Below, piece by piece: positions 1-7,144 of a stretch of DNA of 36,664 bases. Origin of the DNA: Candidatus Woesearchaeota archaeon (GTDB taxonomy: Archaea; Nanobdellota; Nanobdellia; Woesearchaeales; GW2011-AR9); assembly GCA_018664115.1 (NCBI GenBank), contig JABJOX010000031.1, positions 1 through 36,664 on the forward strand, in the 5' to 3' direction. Position 1 is the first letter of the stretch, and every line of letters starts with the position of its first letter. The notes below the pieces were generated by a model. It ran no database searches. It was not told the DNA's origin and was given only the letters and a program-made list of their open reading frames with translations. A program made the translations under genes and the position numbers.

Positions 1-199
1 CTTTATATCCCTTATAAATTGTTACAGGTACAGCTCCATCTTCATAAGCTACAATAAAACCCAAACCATATGCAACCCCCTTTCTATCTAAGACTGCTTT
101 TAACCCATCTTGCATGGTTTGAAATAGCTCATCCACTAATTCTCTAATACGTTCTTTCGGTAACTTTTCTCTTACTTCAAATCCAAAAACTCGAGTCAT
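1..199 (-). CDS. Hypothetical protein, N-terminal part (cut by window edge)
   Basis: An open frame runs from an ATG at 199 to the window edge, giving 66 residues with no stop. It begins MTRVFGFEVREKLPKERIRE, continues with a charged helical stretch, then reads GVAYGLGFIVAYEDGAVPV, which looks like two beta strands. The composition is that of a soluble cytoplasmic protein and I recognise no family. The frame stays open a little upstream of the ATG, including a TTG, so the start is not certain. It lies downstream of the 5S rRNA gene on the same strand but beyond that gene's T-run terminator, so it is probably transcribed separately. The C-terminus is outside the window. Confidence 0.55.
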   Translation of the reverse strand, partial: MTRVFGFEVREKLPKERIRELVDELFQTMQDGLKAVLDRKGVAYGLGFIVAYEDGAVPVTIYKGYK

Positions 200-265
200 A
201 AGTCCATTAAGATTATTCAGTTTTATCAATCTTTTGGTAATTTAAAGTCTTAAGTCTCCCTTTCT

Positions 266-277
266 TAAAAAAAATAA
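266..277 (-). terminator. T-run terminator of the 5S rRNA gene
   Basis: Directly after the predicted 3' end of the 5S RNA, the minus strand reads TTATTTTTTTTA. A run of eight T without a stable hairpin is a typical archaeal intrinsic terminator. Confidence 0.55.
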
Positions 278-391
278 TTCTCCGCGGTAAAAAACTTGTC
301 GCTATGCTCCACCGGGACATAAAGTCTGGGGGACTTAACATCGTTATGTTCAATTTGGTTTCGGGCACTTTAATACGCATAGGGCAAAAAA
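278..391 (-). rRNA. rrf: 5S ribosomal RNA, divergent and AT-rich
   Basis: This stretch is more GC-rich than its surroundings and aligns by eye with archaeal 5S rRNA. Read on the minus strand, CCCGA (365-361), GAAC (351-348), TTAAG (338-334) and CCCCCAG (332-326) sit at about nucleotides 27, 41, 54 and 60 of the RNA, close to their places in known archaeal 5S. They are followed by CCCGGTGGAG and an AGCGA segment, as in the helix IV/V arm. A closing helix I can form between TTTTTTG (391-385) and CGGAGAA (284-278), though it is rich in AU and GU pairs. Helix II is weak: only a six-pair match, TAAAGT with ACTTTA. The length of about 114 is slightly short. A TATA box lies about 25 bases upstream and a run of eight T directly follows, which supports a free-standing gene. 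Ends are approximate; a degenerate copy is possible. Confidence 0.68.
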
Positions 392-398
392 AACAAAG

Positions 399-406
399 TA
401 TTTAAA
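399..406 (+). promoter_or_regulatory. TATA box of the methyltransferase gene
   Basis: TATTTAAA is centred about 28 bases before the ATG at 431, so the transcript would start at or next to the start codon (leaderless). No ribosome-binding sequence precedes the ATG, which fits. Confidence 0.5.
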
Positions 407-411
407 CACAG

Positions 412-419
412 ATATAATA
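412..419 (-). promoter_or_regulatory. TATA box of the 5S rRNA gene
   Basis: TATTATAT on the minus strand is centred about 25 bases before the predicted 5S 5' end at 391, the usual archaeal box A distance. It lies back to back with the promoter of the methyltransferase gene on the other strand. Confidence 0.5.
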
Positions 420-430
420 GTAGTAGATAT

Positions 431-1192
431 ATGAAAAAAATGAAAAAACACTATACTGAAGGTTATAGCGAAAATATTAGATTTAAAAGAGATAATATGC
501 ATAAACCCGAATTCATTCTGACTTTTGAAACTATCAGAAAATATCTAAAGCGAGACATGAAAATTCTTGAATTAGGAGCTGGAACTGGCGCATATTCCAT
601 ACAACTTGCAAAAGAAGGTTATGATGTTACAGCTCTTGAATTAGTAGAGCATAATATGAACATGTTAAAATTAAAAATAAAACCTAACATGAAAATAAAA
701 ACCATATTGGGAAATGCAACAGATTTAAAGATGATTAATGGTAAATTTGATATGGTCTTATGTTTGGGCCCTATGTATCATCTAAAGAATAAAGATAGAT
801 TAAAATGCCTAAAAGAATCTATTAGAGTGTGCAAAAAAAATGGAATACTCATATTTGCATTTATTTCAAATTACTTACCACTTGCAGATAATTTTAAAAA
901 AAATATTAAAGAATTAATGAGAAATGAAAATAATTACACTTCAAACTTTCATCGCAAAGATGACGTTTTTACATTAGTAACAATTGATGAAATCGAAGAA
1001 TTATTTGGAAAAGTTAAATTGAAGAAATTAGATTTGTTGTCGCCGGATGGGATATCAAGATTATTAAAAGATGAAATAAATAAATTTAATAAAAAACAAT
1101 TTGCATTTTGGTTAGATTATTTGAGAAAAACAGCCAATGACCCTTCTTTGATTGGATATGGAGAACACTTATTATATATAGCAAAAAAATAA
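431..1192 (+). CDS. Class I SAM-dependent methyltransferase
   Basis: This 253-residue protein should transfer a methyl group from S-adenosylmethionine to an unknown small molecule or macromolecule in the cytoplasm. The Rossmann motif I is ILELGAGTGAYS at residues 45-56. The acidic residue that would hold the ribose is E70 (VTALELVEHN), and the post-motif strand FDMVLCLGPMYHL lies at about 106-118, followed by a helix and KKNGILIFAF. This matches the Methyltransf_11/25 type, and the length is usual for stand-alone enzymes. The last third (GISRLLKDEINKF and following) is family-specific and does not reveal the substrate. The gene is alone on the plus strand with a leaderless promoter, and it converges with the gene ending at 1275. 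An ATG three codons in is an alternative start. Confidence 0.85.
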   Translation: MKKMKKHYTEGYSENIRFKRDNMHKPEFILTFETIRKYLKRDMKILELGAGTGAYSIQLAKEGYDVTALELVEHNMNMLKLKIKPNMKIKTILGNATDLKMINGKFDMVLCLGPMYHLKNKDRLKCLKESIRVCKKNGILIFAFISNYLPLADNFKKNIKELMRNENNYTSNFHRKDDVFTLVTIDEIEELFGKVKLKKLDLLSPDGISRLLKDEINKFNKKQFAFWLDYLRKTANDPSLIGYGEHLLYIAKK

Positions 1193-1274
1193 AAAAGTTT
1201 TTCCTCTCTATTAATAATTGGGGTGTTTGAGTTCTATAAACTAAGAGTTCAATCTTCTAAAAAAAGCAGATAAA

Positions 1275-1856
1275 TCATCCATTAATATTTTCTTGTGTTT
1301 CAAAAATATCTTTTCTGCCAACTCTTGCTTTCTCAACAATTAACTTGATTCTTTTAACTCTAGTTTCTTCACGCTTACCTCTTAAAATCCATCTATAAAA
1401 CATTTTTTTAGTAGAAGGTGGAAACTTATCAAAATTATCTTTTGCTTTTTTATCTTTATCCAAAGCTTTTTTTAATTCTGCAGGCATATCTGGATTTTTT
1501 GGAATTCCAAAATCATGAGTGGGTTTACTCAGACCTTCTTTGTAAAATTTCAAGCCAAGAGAAGTCATTTTTCCTTGTTTAATCAAATCTTTAGCATATC
1601 CGAGAGTGTTATCACTCCACTTACTATTTTTATTTCTTTTAGAAAAATTCCTTATGTACGTATCTTCATCTAATCTTTTAATTGTAGTATCAATCCAACC
1701 GAAACAAATCGCTTCCTCCATTAACTCTCTATGTGAGGGGGACGATTTACCTGTATGTTTCTTGTAAACTATAACAGAAACCTTATCCTCGCTATCATGA
1801 TGCATTTCTAACCATTTTCTAAAATCATTCCTGTTGAATACAGTTATTGTCTTCAT
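1275..1856 (-). CDS. YdeI/OmpD-associated family protein
   Basis: The protein is of the YdeI/OmpD-associated type, a small cytoplasmic family of unclear biochemical role that is linked in bacteria to resistance to cationic peptides. Family hallmarks visible are FRKWLEMHH near the start, a central segment with EEAICFGWIDTTIKRLDEDT, then FSKRNKNSKWS, and the C-terminal block AKDNFDKFPPSTKKMFYRWI followed by GKREETRVKRI. An upstream ATG at 1883 would add nine residues. I prefer the ATG at 1856 (MKTITVFNRNDF) because the family starts a few residues before the FRKWLE block and because an A/T-rich TATA-like stretch (ATAAAGTTTAAA) sits just upstream of it, as for leaderless genes nearby. The resulting length is 193 residues, normal for the family. 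No operon partner. Confidence 0.8.
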   Translation of the reverse strand: MKTITVFNRNDFRKWLEMHHDSEDKVSVIVYKKHTGKSSPSHRELMEEAICFGWIDTTIKRLDEDTYIRNFSKRNKNSKWSDNTLGYAKDLIKQGKMTSLGLKFYKEGLSKPTHDFGIPKNPDMPAELKKALDKDKKAKDNFDKFPPSTKKMFYRWILRGKREETRVKRIKLIVEKARVGRKDIFETQENING

Positions 1857-1955
1857 AGCACCATCATTAATCTTTGATAACATTTAAACTTTATGAGTTT
1901 TTCTTGCAAAAAAAACGTATAACATCTTTATAATCAATTCAGAATCAAAGAAAAC

Positions 1956-1965
1956 TTTTTATAAT
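1956..1965 (+). promoter_or_regulatory. TATA box of the DUF1801-like gene
   Basis: TTTTTATAAT is centred about 26 bases before the ATG at 1986, consistent with a leaderless transcript. Confidence 0.5.
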
Positions 1966-1985
1966 ATGATTCATGTATACTCTTT

Positions 1986-2360
1986 ATGCAAGAAAAATTA
2001 GTACCAATATTTAAGAAATTAAAATTTCTCTTAAAAAAATATGAAACCCCATTAAAACCCAAGTTTGATTTAGATAGTAAATATGATCTCTGGTCATTTA
2101 AAGATTTGGAAATCGCTGGTAGAAAAAGAAATGAAGTATATTTTGCAGGATTAATAATTCAAAGTAGTTATGTTGGATTTTATTTCATGCCAATTTACAC
2201 AGACACAAAACTTAAAGAAATTATTAAACCAGAATTACTATCGTTATTAAAAGGCAAATCATGTTTTCATATTAAATCATTAAACAAAAAGTTAGAAAAT
2301 CAAATTGAAGAAGCTCTTAAAATTGGTTTTCAGTTATACAAAAAAAAAGGATGGATATAA
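1986..2360 (+). CDS. DUF1801/YdhG-like small protein
   Basis: A 124-residue soluble protein with no membrane segment or signal. The middle reads VYFAGLIIQSSYVGFYFMPI, followed by PELLSLLKGKSCFHIKSLN and an amphipathic helix ending in ALKIGFQLYKKKGWI. This order of strands and helices, with the LLKGKSCFHIK block and a C-terminal helix ending in GW, resembles DUF1801 (YdhG-like) proteins, a small alpha/beta fold of unknown biochemical role. The gene is alone, with its own leaderless promoter. The assignment is by eye and the function is not known. The coding frame itself looks sound because it starts at the right distance from a TATA box and has ordinary composition. Confidence 0.6.
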   Translation: MQEKLVPIFKKLKFLLKKYETPLKPKFDLDSKYDLWSFKDLEIAGRKRNEVYFAGLIIQSSYVGFYFMPIYTDTKLKEIIKPELLSLLKGKSCFHIKSLNKKLENQIEEALKIGFQLYKKKGWI

Positions 2361-2384
2361 TTCTTTGCAATTTGCTCCAATAAA

Positions 2385-2392
2385 TTTATATT
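2385..2392 (+). promoter_or_regulatory. TATA box of the PH-like membrane protein gene
   Basis: TTTATATT is centred about 27 bases before the ATG at 2415, indicating a leaderless transcript separate from the upstream gene. Confidence 0.5.
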
Positions 2393-2414
2393 AACAAGAA
2401 AGTATACTATTTAA

Positions 2415-2849
2415 ATGAATTATAAACATACTCAGATTGGATACTTGATAATTGTTATCACTACTTTACTAATATTATATTTTGGGTTCATTTTTATTAT
2501 GGCAAGTTTCAATATGCTTATTCTTGCTGTTATGATTCTAATAATTTTTATTTTATCATCATTTTCTTTACTTACTATCATGATTGATGAAAATAATTTA
2601 CAAATTAAGTTTGGTTATGGAATATTTAAGAAACGATATTTAATAAGAGATATCATTTCAGCAAAAGTAGTAAAGAATCATTGGTATTACGGATGGGGGA
2701 TTAGATATTGGGTTCCTCGTAGAATGTGGGTTTACAACGTTTCTGGTTTTGATGCAGTTGAAATAGAAATGAGAAATGGCAGAATAAAAAGAATAGGAAC
2801 AGATGAACCGCAGAAGTTAGAAAGTGCAATTTTAGAAGCGATTAAATGA
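2415..2849 (+). CDS. Small membrane protein with bacterial PH-like domain
   Basis: A 144-residue protein with two closely spaced hydrophobic segments, about residues 9-30 and 33-57, followed by a soluble domain. The soluble part begins with a beta strand (NNLQIKFGYGIFKKRYLI), has RDIISAKVV, a tryptophan- and tyrosine-rich loop (HWYYGWGIRYWVPRRMW), then FDAVEIEMRNGRIKRIGTDE and a short helix PQKLESAI. Two membrane helices followed by this strand pattern and a final GTDEP-type turn resemble prokaryotic membrane proteins with a bPH/YdbT-like domain, known in both archaea and bacteria. The function is unknown. The gene converges with the YdjM-like gene, with one base between the two stop codons. 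Confidence 0.65.
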   Translation: MNYKHTQIGYLIIVITTLLILYFGFIFIMASFNMLILAVMILIIFILSSFSLLTIMIDENNLQIKFGYGIFKKRYLIRDIISAKVVKNHWYYGWGIRYWVPRRMWVYNVSGFDAVEIEMRNGRIKRIGTDEPQKLESAILEAIK

Positions 2850-2850
2850 C

Positions 2851-3306
2851 TCAAAAGAAACTTTTTAAAACCACTAAGCCCATTCCAAACAAAATTACCC
2901 ATTCACCAAGTCCACCAACCCTAATCGGGCCCCTAATTTTAAAATCTGATAAAGGATAAAATAATTTAAGTCCCATGGGGGTGATTATATCTCCAAACAA
3001 ATGTGAACTATATCCAATCAAAATTGCAAAGGCATAATAACTGTTCCAAAAAACAATAAATAAAACAAATAATCCTAACCCCATAAAAATTGAATGAAAA
3101 ATACCGCGATGTTTAAACAGATAACTGATAATGGAACCAATAATTCCAGAAGCTTTTTTCATTTTACTTTTCCCATCATCAATGTCAGGAAAAATGCTTC
3201 CCAATAAAACTAAAGCCAAAAATAAAATTTCATTCCCACCAGTGAAATAATCTTTTAATAATAAAAAGAAAACAAGTCCAATCATCAAATGGGTATGAAA
3301 AAGCAT
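2851..3306 (-). CDS. YdjM/DUF457 family membrane-bound metal-dependent hydrolase
   Basis: A 151-residue polytopic membrane protein with about four hydrophobic segments. It carries the family's metal-ligand-type motifs in order: HTHLMIG at the N-terminus, GSIFPDIDD at about residues 36-44, HRGIFHS in the middle, and YSSHLFGDIITPMGL followed by LFYPLSDFKI near the end. The His and Asp residues in these motifs are those thought to bind metal in the YdjM/DUF457 family, whose substrate is poorly defined and may be lipid-linked. The length is typical for short archaeal members. The start lies 27 bases after the stop of the RPA-like gene on the same strand, so it may be co-transcribed with it or use the AT-rich stretch around 3325-3337 as a promoter. 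Confidence 0.85.
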   Translation of the reverse strand: MLFHTHLMIGLVFFLLLKDYFTGGNEILFLALVLLGSIFPDIDDGKSKMKKASGIIGSIISYLFKHRGIFHSIFMGLGLFVLFIVFWNSYYAFAILIGYSSHLFGDIITPMGLKLFYPLSDFKIRGPIRVGGLGEWVILFGMGLVVLKSFF

Positions 3307-3333
3307 TGTTTAAAGAAAAAACAATGAGTTTAA

Positions 3334-3480
3334 TTAATTTTCTTTTTCAACAGGTTCAACAGGTTCAACTTTTTCAGCAGTCTCAGTTGTTTCAGCAGGT
3401 TCAGTTGTTTCTACCTTCTCAGCAGGTTCAACTTTCTCAGCTGGTTCTACTTTCTCAGCAGGTTCTACTTTCTCCAACTT
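3334..3480 (-). repeat. Imperfect 18-base coding repeats (acidic tail)
   Basis: Several copies of an 18-base unit coding for KVEPAE, plus shorter 9-base derivatives coding for TTEPAE or PVE, make up the 3' end of the RPA-like gene. Copies are nearly identical in DNA, so copy number may vary between strains. Confidence 0.8.
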
Positions 3481-4428
3481 ATCAATCTCTTCCTGAGGAT
3501 TAGCTTTCTCAACTATTTGAACATTAAACTCTAAACGGTCAAACATTTCATTCTTTTTTGCCCGACCCATCAACTTAAATTGTTCTCCAAGAAGATCAGT
3601 TTTAACAGATTCAAATGAAGAGGGATCTTCTTTATAAGCACTCATCTCTTCTACAGTTTTACCTAAAAGATGGTTAGTTTGATTTTTCCAAAAGACGGCC
3701 CGAATAGTTCCTGCACCATCATCCAAAACTGCATTCATTACATAAGATAAAGCAGGAACAACCCCTGCTTCTTCACCTTCTCTAATTCTTCGTCCAGATT
3801 CTGGATGGACCATGAAAAAACGTGGATCGAAAACTTGCACAACAGTTCCAATCAATTCAACATTATCTGCAGTATCGTTTAAGTCAGAAATTTTCTTTCT
3901 TTCAAATGAAGAAGTTTGTCTAACATTTTCAATAGTTTCTCCTTCCGGATTAATTTCTACGTCTCCCCGATCACCAAGATGAATCTCTTTCTGATTATTA
4001 TTTTCGCGAACATAAGCTTCATTGATTAAAAGAATATCATCTTCTTTAATTTGATTCAACAAGTCTGCTTGTTCATTCCAGAAAACTATTCTAATCGTGC
4101 CAGTATCATCACCAATGATTAAAGAAGCAACTTTTCCCGTTCTATCCCCTTTAGCAAATTCTCTAATCTCGAATTTTCGAGTAACTTTACCAACAGTAGA
4201 AACATTTTTCATCCCTGAATAAATTTCTTTAATCTTCAATTTGTTCTTATTTGAATCAACTAATTCGATATTTAATTCGTTAGCAATAATATGGGCTGCA
4301 CCCTCTTCACTAATTAATCCAGAAAGTTCGTTGATTTTTTCTTTAATTTTTGATTCTAAATTTTCTAAGTCAAGCTTACCAGAAGCAACAATTTTTTCTT
4401 TAATATCTTTTAACGGAATTTTATACAT
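3334..4428 (-). CDS. RPA-like ssDNA-binding protein with two OB folds and repetitive acidic tail
   Basis: This 364-residue protein should coat single-stranded DNA during replication and repair. An N-terminal helical part (residues 1-70) precedes a first OB fold with VGKVTRKFEIREF, GKVASLIIGDDTGTIRIVFW and a closing IHLGDRGDVE. A second OB fold follows with VELIGTVVQVFDPRFF and LDDGAGTIRAVFWKNQ. These DDGTGTIR-VFW strands are characteristic of archaeal RPA. No zinc-finger cysteines are visible. The C-terminal 50 residues are repeats of KVEPAE and TTEPAE, rich in acid and proline, probably disordered and possibly a protein-binding tail. The start at 4428 is preferred over the GTG at 4437 because the site GGGTGGT (4433-4439) lies four bases before it and would overlap the GTG. 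The gene has its own promoter. Confidence 0.85.
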   Translation of the reverse strand: MYKIPLKDIKEKIVASGKLDLENLESKIKEKINELSGLISEEGAAHIIANELNIELVDSNKNKLKIKEIYSGMKNVSTVGKVTRKFEIREFAKGDRTGKVASLIIGDDTGTIRIVFWNEQADLLNQIKEDDILLINEAYVRENNNQKEIHLGDRGDVEINPEGETIENVRQTSSFERKKISDLNDTADNVELIGTVVQVFDPRFFMVHPESGRRIREGEEAGVVPALSYVMNAVLDDGAGTIRAVFWKNQTNHLLGKTVEEMSAYKEDPSSFESVKTDLLGEQFKLMGRAKKNEMFDRLEFNVQIVEKANPQEEIDKLEKVEPAEKVEPAEKVEPAEKVETTEPAETTETAEKVEPVEPVEKEN

Positions 4429-4466
4429 AATAACCACCCTTTTACAATTTTAATGTAAAGAAAACA

Positions 4467-4474
4467 ATTTATAA
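4467..4474 (-). promoter_or_regulatory. TATA box of the RPA-like gene
   Basis: TTATAAAT on the minus strand lies about 42 bases before the ATG at 4428. This predicts a short leader of roughly 17 bases that holds the ribosome site GGGTGGT. Confidence 0.5.
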
Positions 4475-4497
4475 GAATTTAGATAGTGGAGGATATA

Positions 4498-5610
4498 TTA
4501 AGAGGAGGTAAAACTTTGAATGTCTGATTCTGTTCCAGATTTAAGCGTAGTTACAGCAAAAAGGTAACTCCCATATTCTTGAGAAAGAGAACTTTTACCA
4601 ACAACATAAACCATTTTATCTCCACAAAGGTAACCTTTCCCAATTTCTTTAGTAGTACAATCGGTGTTTAGATCAGCTTTATTGACAGTCCAAGAACTAT
4701 GAGAGTAAAGTAAGTTTGCTGGTACTTGTGCAAAGATGTCTGCAGCTTTACCTGTTTGAGTTGCCAGAGCTAAATAGTCAGTATAATACACTTTGTAACT
4801 ATCGGCAGTATCATCTTTAGCAACAGAAATTTCATAACTATCAGTTTGAGTTTGTAATTCAACGTTACTAACAGTTAAAGCCCCGGTAGGAGTGAAATCT
4901 AAAGCAAACTTATATTTGATTGAATTTAAACTTGTTGAGGTGACACAAAAACCAATTTCTCTACCCGCAAAGAAATTCTCAGTATTGCAAGAAGTATCTT
5001 TCCACGTAGGGAGTTTATTAGCAGTGAGGCAAGTAGATAAATCATTAACGTTCTGACAGGTGGCAAGAAGATTTGTCGCTGTAGAAATTAACGAATCATA
5101 CTCTTGGAACGAATAACCCAAATCAACAATAAAATCTGTTTGGTAATAATATTTTCCTGACTTGGTAATAATATCTTTTTTATTTCCATCGGCAAGAAAG
5201 AATGTATCTTTAAATTCAATATTGAAATAAGAATTTTGAGGTATTTTTTTAGTTAGTTTCTTTTGACCATGTTCATTTAAAGAATCTTTAATAACAGGAA
5301 AACATTTTTTATCTTCTTTATTCCAGAGATTAATACTATTAATGGTGGCACAATCAGAACTCTTTCCTGGTGAAAAACCTGAATTCTCGGCTAATTCTTG
5401 AGCAATTTCTCTGCCTGTAGTGATAGCAACACCATCAATATGAAGGGATTCTTTTTCTGCAGCCAAAACATTATTAACTAAAAAGTCTGTTGCCCATTCT
5501 CCTTTCACGCCCACATCAACTTGACCAGTTTTACTGAAAAATAAAAATACTCCTAAAGCTATCATGATCCCAAAAATTGTCCAATGCATTAAACTTCCTT
5601 TCTTATTCAT
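4498..5610 (-). CDS. Pilin-like membrane-anchored protein, 370 aa (last gene of block 1)
   Basis: The N-terminus MNKKGSLMHW followed by a hydrophobic helix (about residues 9-25) looks like an archaeal class III (prepilin-like) signal: a short basic stretch, then G/A, then a helix that would anchor or polymerise the mature protein. The remaining 340 residues would be outside the membrane. They contain scattered pairs of cysteines (DCATINS, CFPV, LATCQNVNDLSTC, DTSCNTENFF, GFCVTS, DCTTKEIGKGYLCG) and beta-rich stretches, as in disulfide-stabilised surface proteins. No known domain is recognised. It sits one base after the stop of the preceding gene and ends the block. A role as a large minor pilin or a filament-tip protein is inference from position and signal only. 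Confidence 0.75.
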   Translation of the reverse strand: MNKKGSLMHWTIFGIMIALGVFLFFSKTGQVDVGVKGEWATDFLVNNVLAAEKESLHIDGVAITTGREIAQELAENSGFSPGKSSDCATINSINLWNKEDKKCFPVIKDSLNEHGQKKLTKKIPQNSYFNIEFKDTFFLADGNKKDIITKSGKYYYQTDFIVDLGYSFQEYDSLISTATNLLATCQNVNDLSTCLTANKLPTWKDTSCNTENFFAGREIGFCVTSTSLNSIKYKFALDFTPTGALTVSNVELQTQTDSYEISVAKDDTADSYKVYYTDYLALATQTGKAADIFAQVPANLLYSHSSWTVNKADLNTDCTTKEIGKGYLCGDKMVYVVGKSSLSQEYGSYLFAVTTLKSGTESDIQSFTSS

Positions 5611-5611
5611 T

Positions 5612-6025
5612 TTATGTTATTGATGGTGAGGTATAACATTCTCCATTATCATCATACCAATCGCATGAGAATCCAGGGATGTTAGTATAAATACTAACAG
5701 CATCACCATTACATTCAGTCTTGGTAATATAATCAGGACAACTAGTAATAACTCTTCCTGCCAAAACTTTACTGCCAGCTACTTGATCATCGATTTCTTC
5801 TATTGTAAAAAAATTGTCTTGTTGATAAATTTGAATACGGAGATTATTTACTGCTGATTCCGTTTGTCTAAATTCGGCTACACGGGTAATTGCTTGTTTA
5901 TTACTTTCATTAACACCGCCGTTCAAAATTGCTCCTAAGAAGATTAACAAAAAGAAGGCAGTAGTAATAGTAAACAGAAAATCAAACAAATCGTCCAGCA
6001 TTGCTTTTTTATTGAATCTTTTCAT
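5612..6025 (-). CDS. Small pilin-like protein with Cys/Trp C-terminal module, 137 aa
   Basis: The start MKRFNKKAMLDDLFDF has the KKA prepilin-like pattern and acidic residues just after it, then a hydrophobic helix at about 15-35. The short outer part holds a charged helical stretch (AITRVAEFRQTESAVNNLRI) and ends with TECNGDAVSIYTNIPGFSCD followed by WYDDNGECY. Such a spacing of Cys, then Cys-x-Trp and a final Cys recurs in other proteins of this cluster. The gene starts by overlapping the previous stop by four bases (ATGA), showing translational coupling. The family is not recognised. It resembles a small structural or minor pilin, with low certainty about function. Confidence 0.75.
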   Translation of the reverse strand: MKRFNKKAMLDDLFDFLFTITTAFFLLIFLGAILNGGVNESNKQAITRVAEFRQTESAVNNLRIQIYQQDNFFTIEEIDDQVAGSKVLAGRVITSCPDYITKTECNGDAVSIYTNIPGFSCDWYDDNGECYTSPSIT

Positions 6026-6489
6026 GTTCCTATTTTCTCCTGCACGTAAATAATTAATCGATCTTTAAACAAACCGGTTTGTCTTTTAACTAAAACTTCT
6101 TTAAAGATGGTAAATTTGTCAACGTTAGCATATTTATCAGTTGTTATTTCTTCACCAGAACTTTCCAATTTCAACCTAAAGTTAAATGTTTTAATTCCTC
6201 CTGCAGAAGCAGTACTATAACATTTCAACAAAGTTTCTTCATTAAATTTAACTAAATCAATCGTTCCCAAAATGACTTTATCACTGATGTTATAAGCGAA
6301 ACAGTCCGGATTACTAGTAAATCTTAAAGATATCAATTCTGCTCTAATTTCGGGTGGTACTTTAGCTAAATTGTTACGGTAACTAGCAATCACCATCGCA
6401 AAACCAATAACTACTAAAGTAATAACTAATCCGGCAATCATCCAATAGATGGTTTTCCTTGCGGCTGCAAATTGTGCTTTCTTATTCAT
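6022..6489 (-). CDS. Pilin-like protein, 155 aa
   Basis: The N-terminus MNKKAQFAAARKTIYW matches the archaeal prepilin pattern best of the block: KKA followed by Q, the residue most often found right after the cleavage site. The hydrophobic helix covers about residues 14-36, with two basic residues between signal and helix. The outer domain contains two Cys (NPDCFAYN and LLKCYSTA), possibly a disulfide, and beta-type strands (FNFRLKLESSGEEITTD, FTIFKEVLVKRQTGLFKDRL). No known domain. It overlaps the upstream gene's stop by eight bases and the downstream gene's start by four, so it is translated as part of a coupled set. Confidence 0.75.
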   Translation of the reverse strand: MNKKAQFAAARKTIYWMIAGLVITLVVIGFAMVIASYRNNLAKVPPEIRAELISLRFTSNPDCFAYNISDKVILGTIDLVKFNEETLLKCYSTASAGGIKTFNFRLKLESSGEEITTDKYANVDKFTIFKEVLVKRQTGLFKDRLIIYVQEKIGT

Positions 6490-7141
6490 TTTCTATGGGA
6501 GGGTTATATTTTTGTAAGTATCTAATTAATTTAATATTTTCTTGGGCTGGTTTTTGTTTGTCAAATTTTCCACCTGTCACAACCATAGTGTTAACAGACA
6601 TCCAATATGATTTATCTGGACTCCATTCCCAAGATTTATCCTGGTATCTATAATAAAGAGGAGTAGCAAGAACTCCCGCATCATAAGTATAAATCCCTGT
6701 ATCATCTGGGGAACCTAATTGGGGTGGAACTTTATTATCGGCTACTTCCATACATTTTTTAAGGATTATTTTTTTGTTTAATTTTTCCAAACAAACATAA
6801 TTAGCTTCTAAAACAGTTCCTTGTGCATCGTAATTCTCGGGAAGGAAAAAAGTAGTTACAATCCAAACATTTTCTTCTTCACCTTTCTTAAAAACTGAAA
6901 TTGAACCTCTTGTTAAAATAAAAGAAAATTTAGAAACTTCTTGCGGATAGGAAACAATAGCATCTCCAGGAACAGCAACTAGAGTGTCAATCATCATTCT
7001 CAATTCTTCGGCGGCATTAATTTTAGTTACTTGATCTGACTCGCCGTAAGCTTTACCAATGGAAACAGTCATATAAACAACTAGGAGAACGACAAGAATT
7101 TCAAAAGTAATCATAATTACACTGGCAGCTTTCTTATTCAT
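6482..7141 (-). CDS. Pilin-like protein, 219 aa
   Basis: MNKKAASVIMITFEILVVLL is a short prepilin-like signal with KKA and a glutamate inside the hydrophobic segment (E14), reminiscent of the conserved Glu of type IV pilins, though its spacing differs. The helix runs to about residue 28. The outer domain starts with a helical linker (VTKINAAEELRMMIDTLVAV), then beta strands, two Cys close together (ANYVCLEK and ILKKCMEV), and a Trp/Tyr-rich C-terminal half (YYRYQDKSWEWSPDKSYWM). I recognise no family. It begins three bases after the stop of the 210-aa gene and overlaps the next gene. Confidence 0.75.
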   Translation of the reverse strand: MNKKAASVIMITFEILVVLLVVYMTVSIGKAYGESDQVTKINAAEELRMMIDTLVAVPGDAIVSYPQEVSKFSFILTRGSISVFKKGEEENVWIVTTFFLPENYDAQGTVLEANYVCLEKLNKKIILKKCMEVADNKVPPQLGSPDDTGIYTYDAGVLATPLYYRYQDKSWEWSPDKSYWMSVNTMVVTGGKFDKQKPAQENIKLIRYLQKYNPPIENE

Positions 7142-7144
7142 TTT

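Noticed and set aside
3306-3503. Plus-strand open frame rich in Gln, Leu and Val
   Set aside because: It is the antisense of the repetitive tail of the RPA-like gene; its composition comes from the repeats read backwards.
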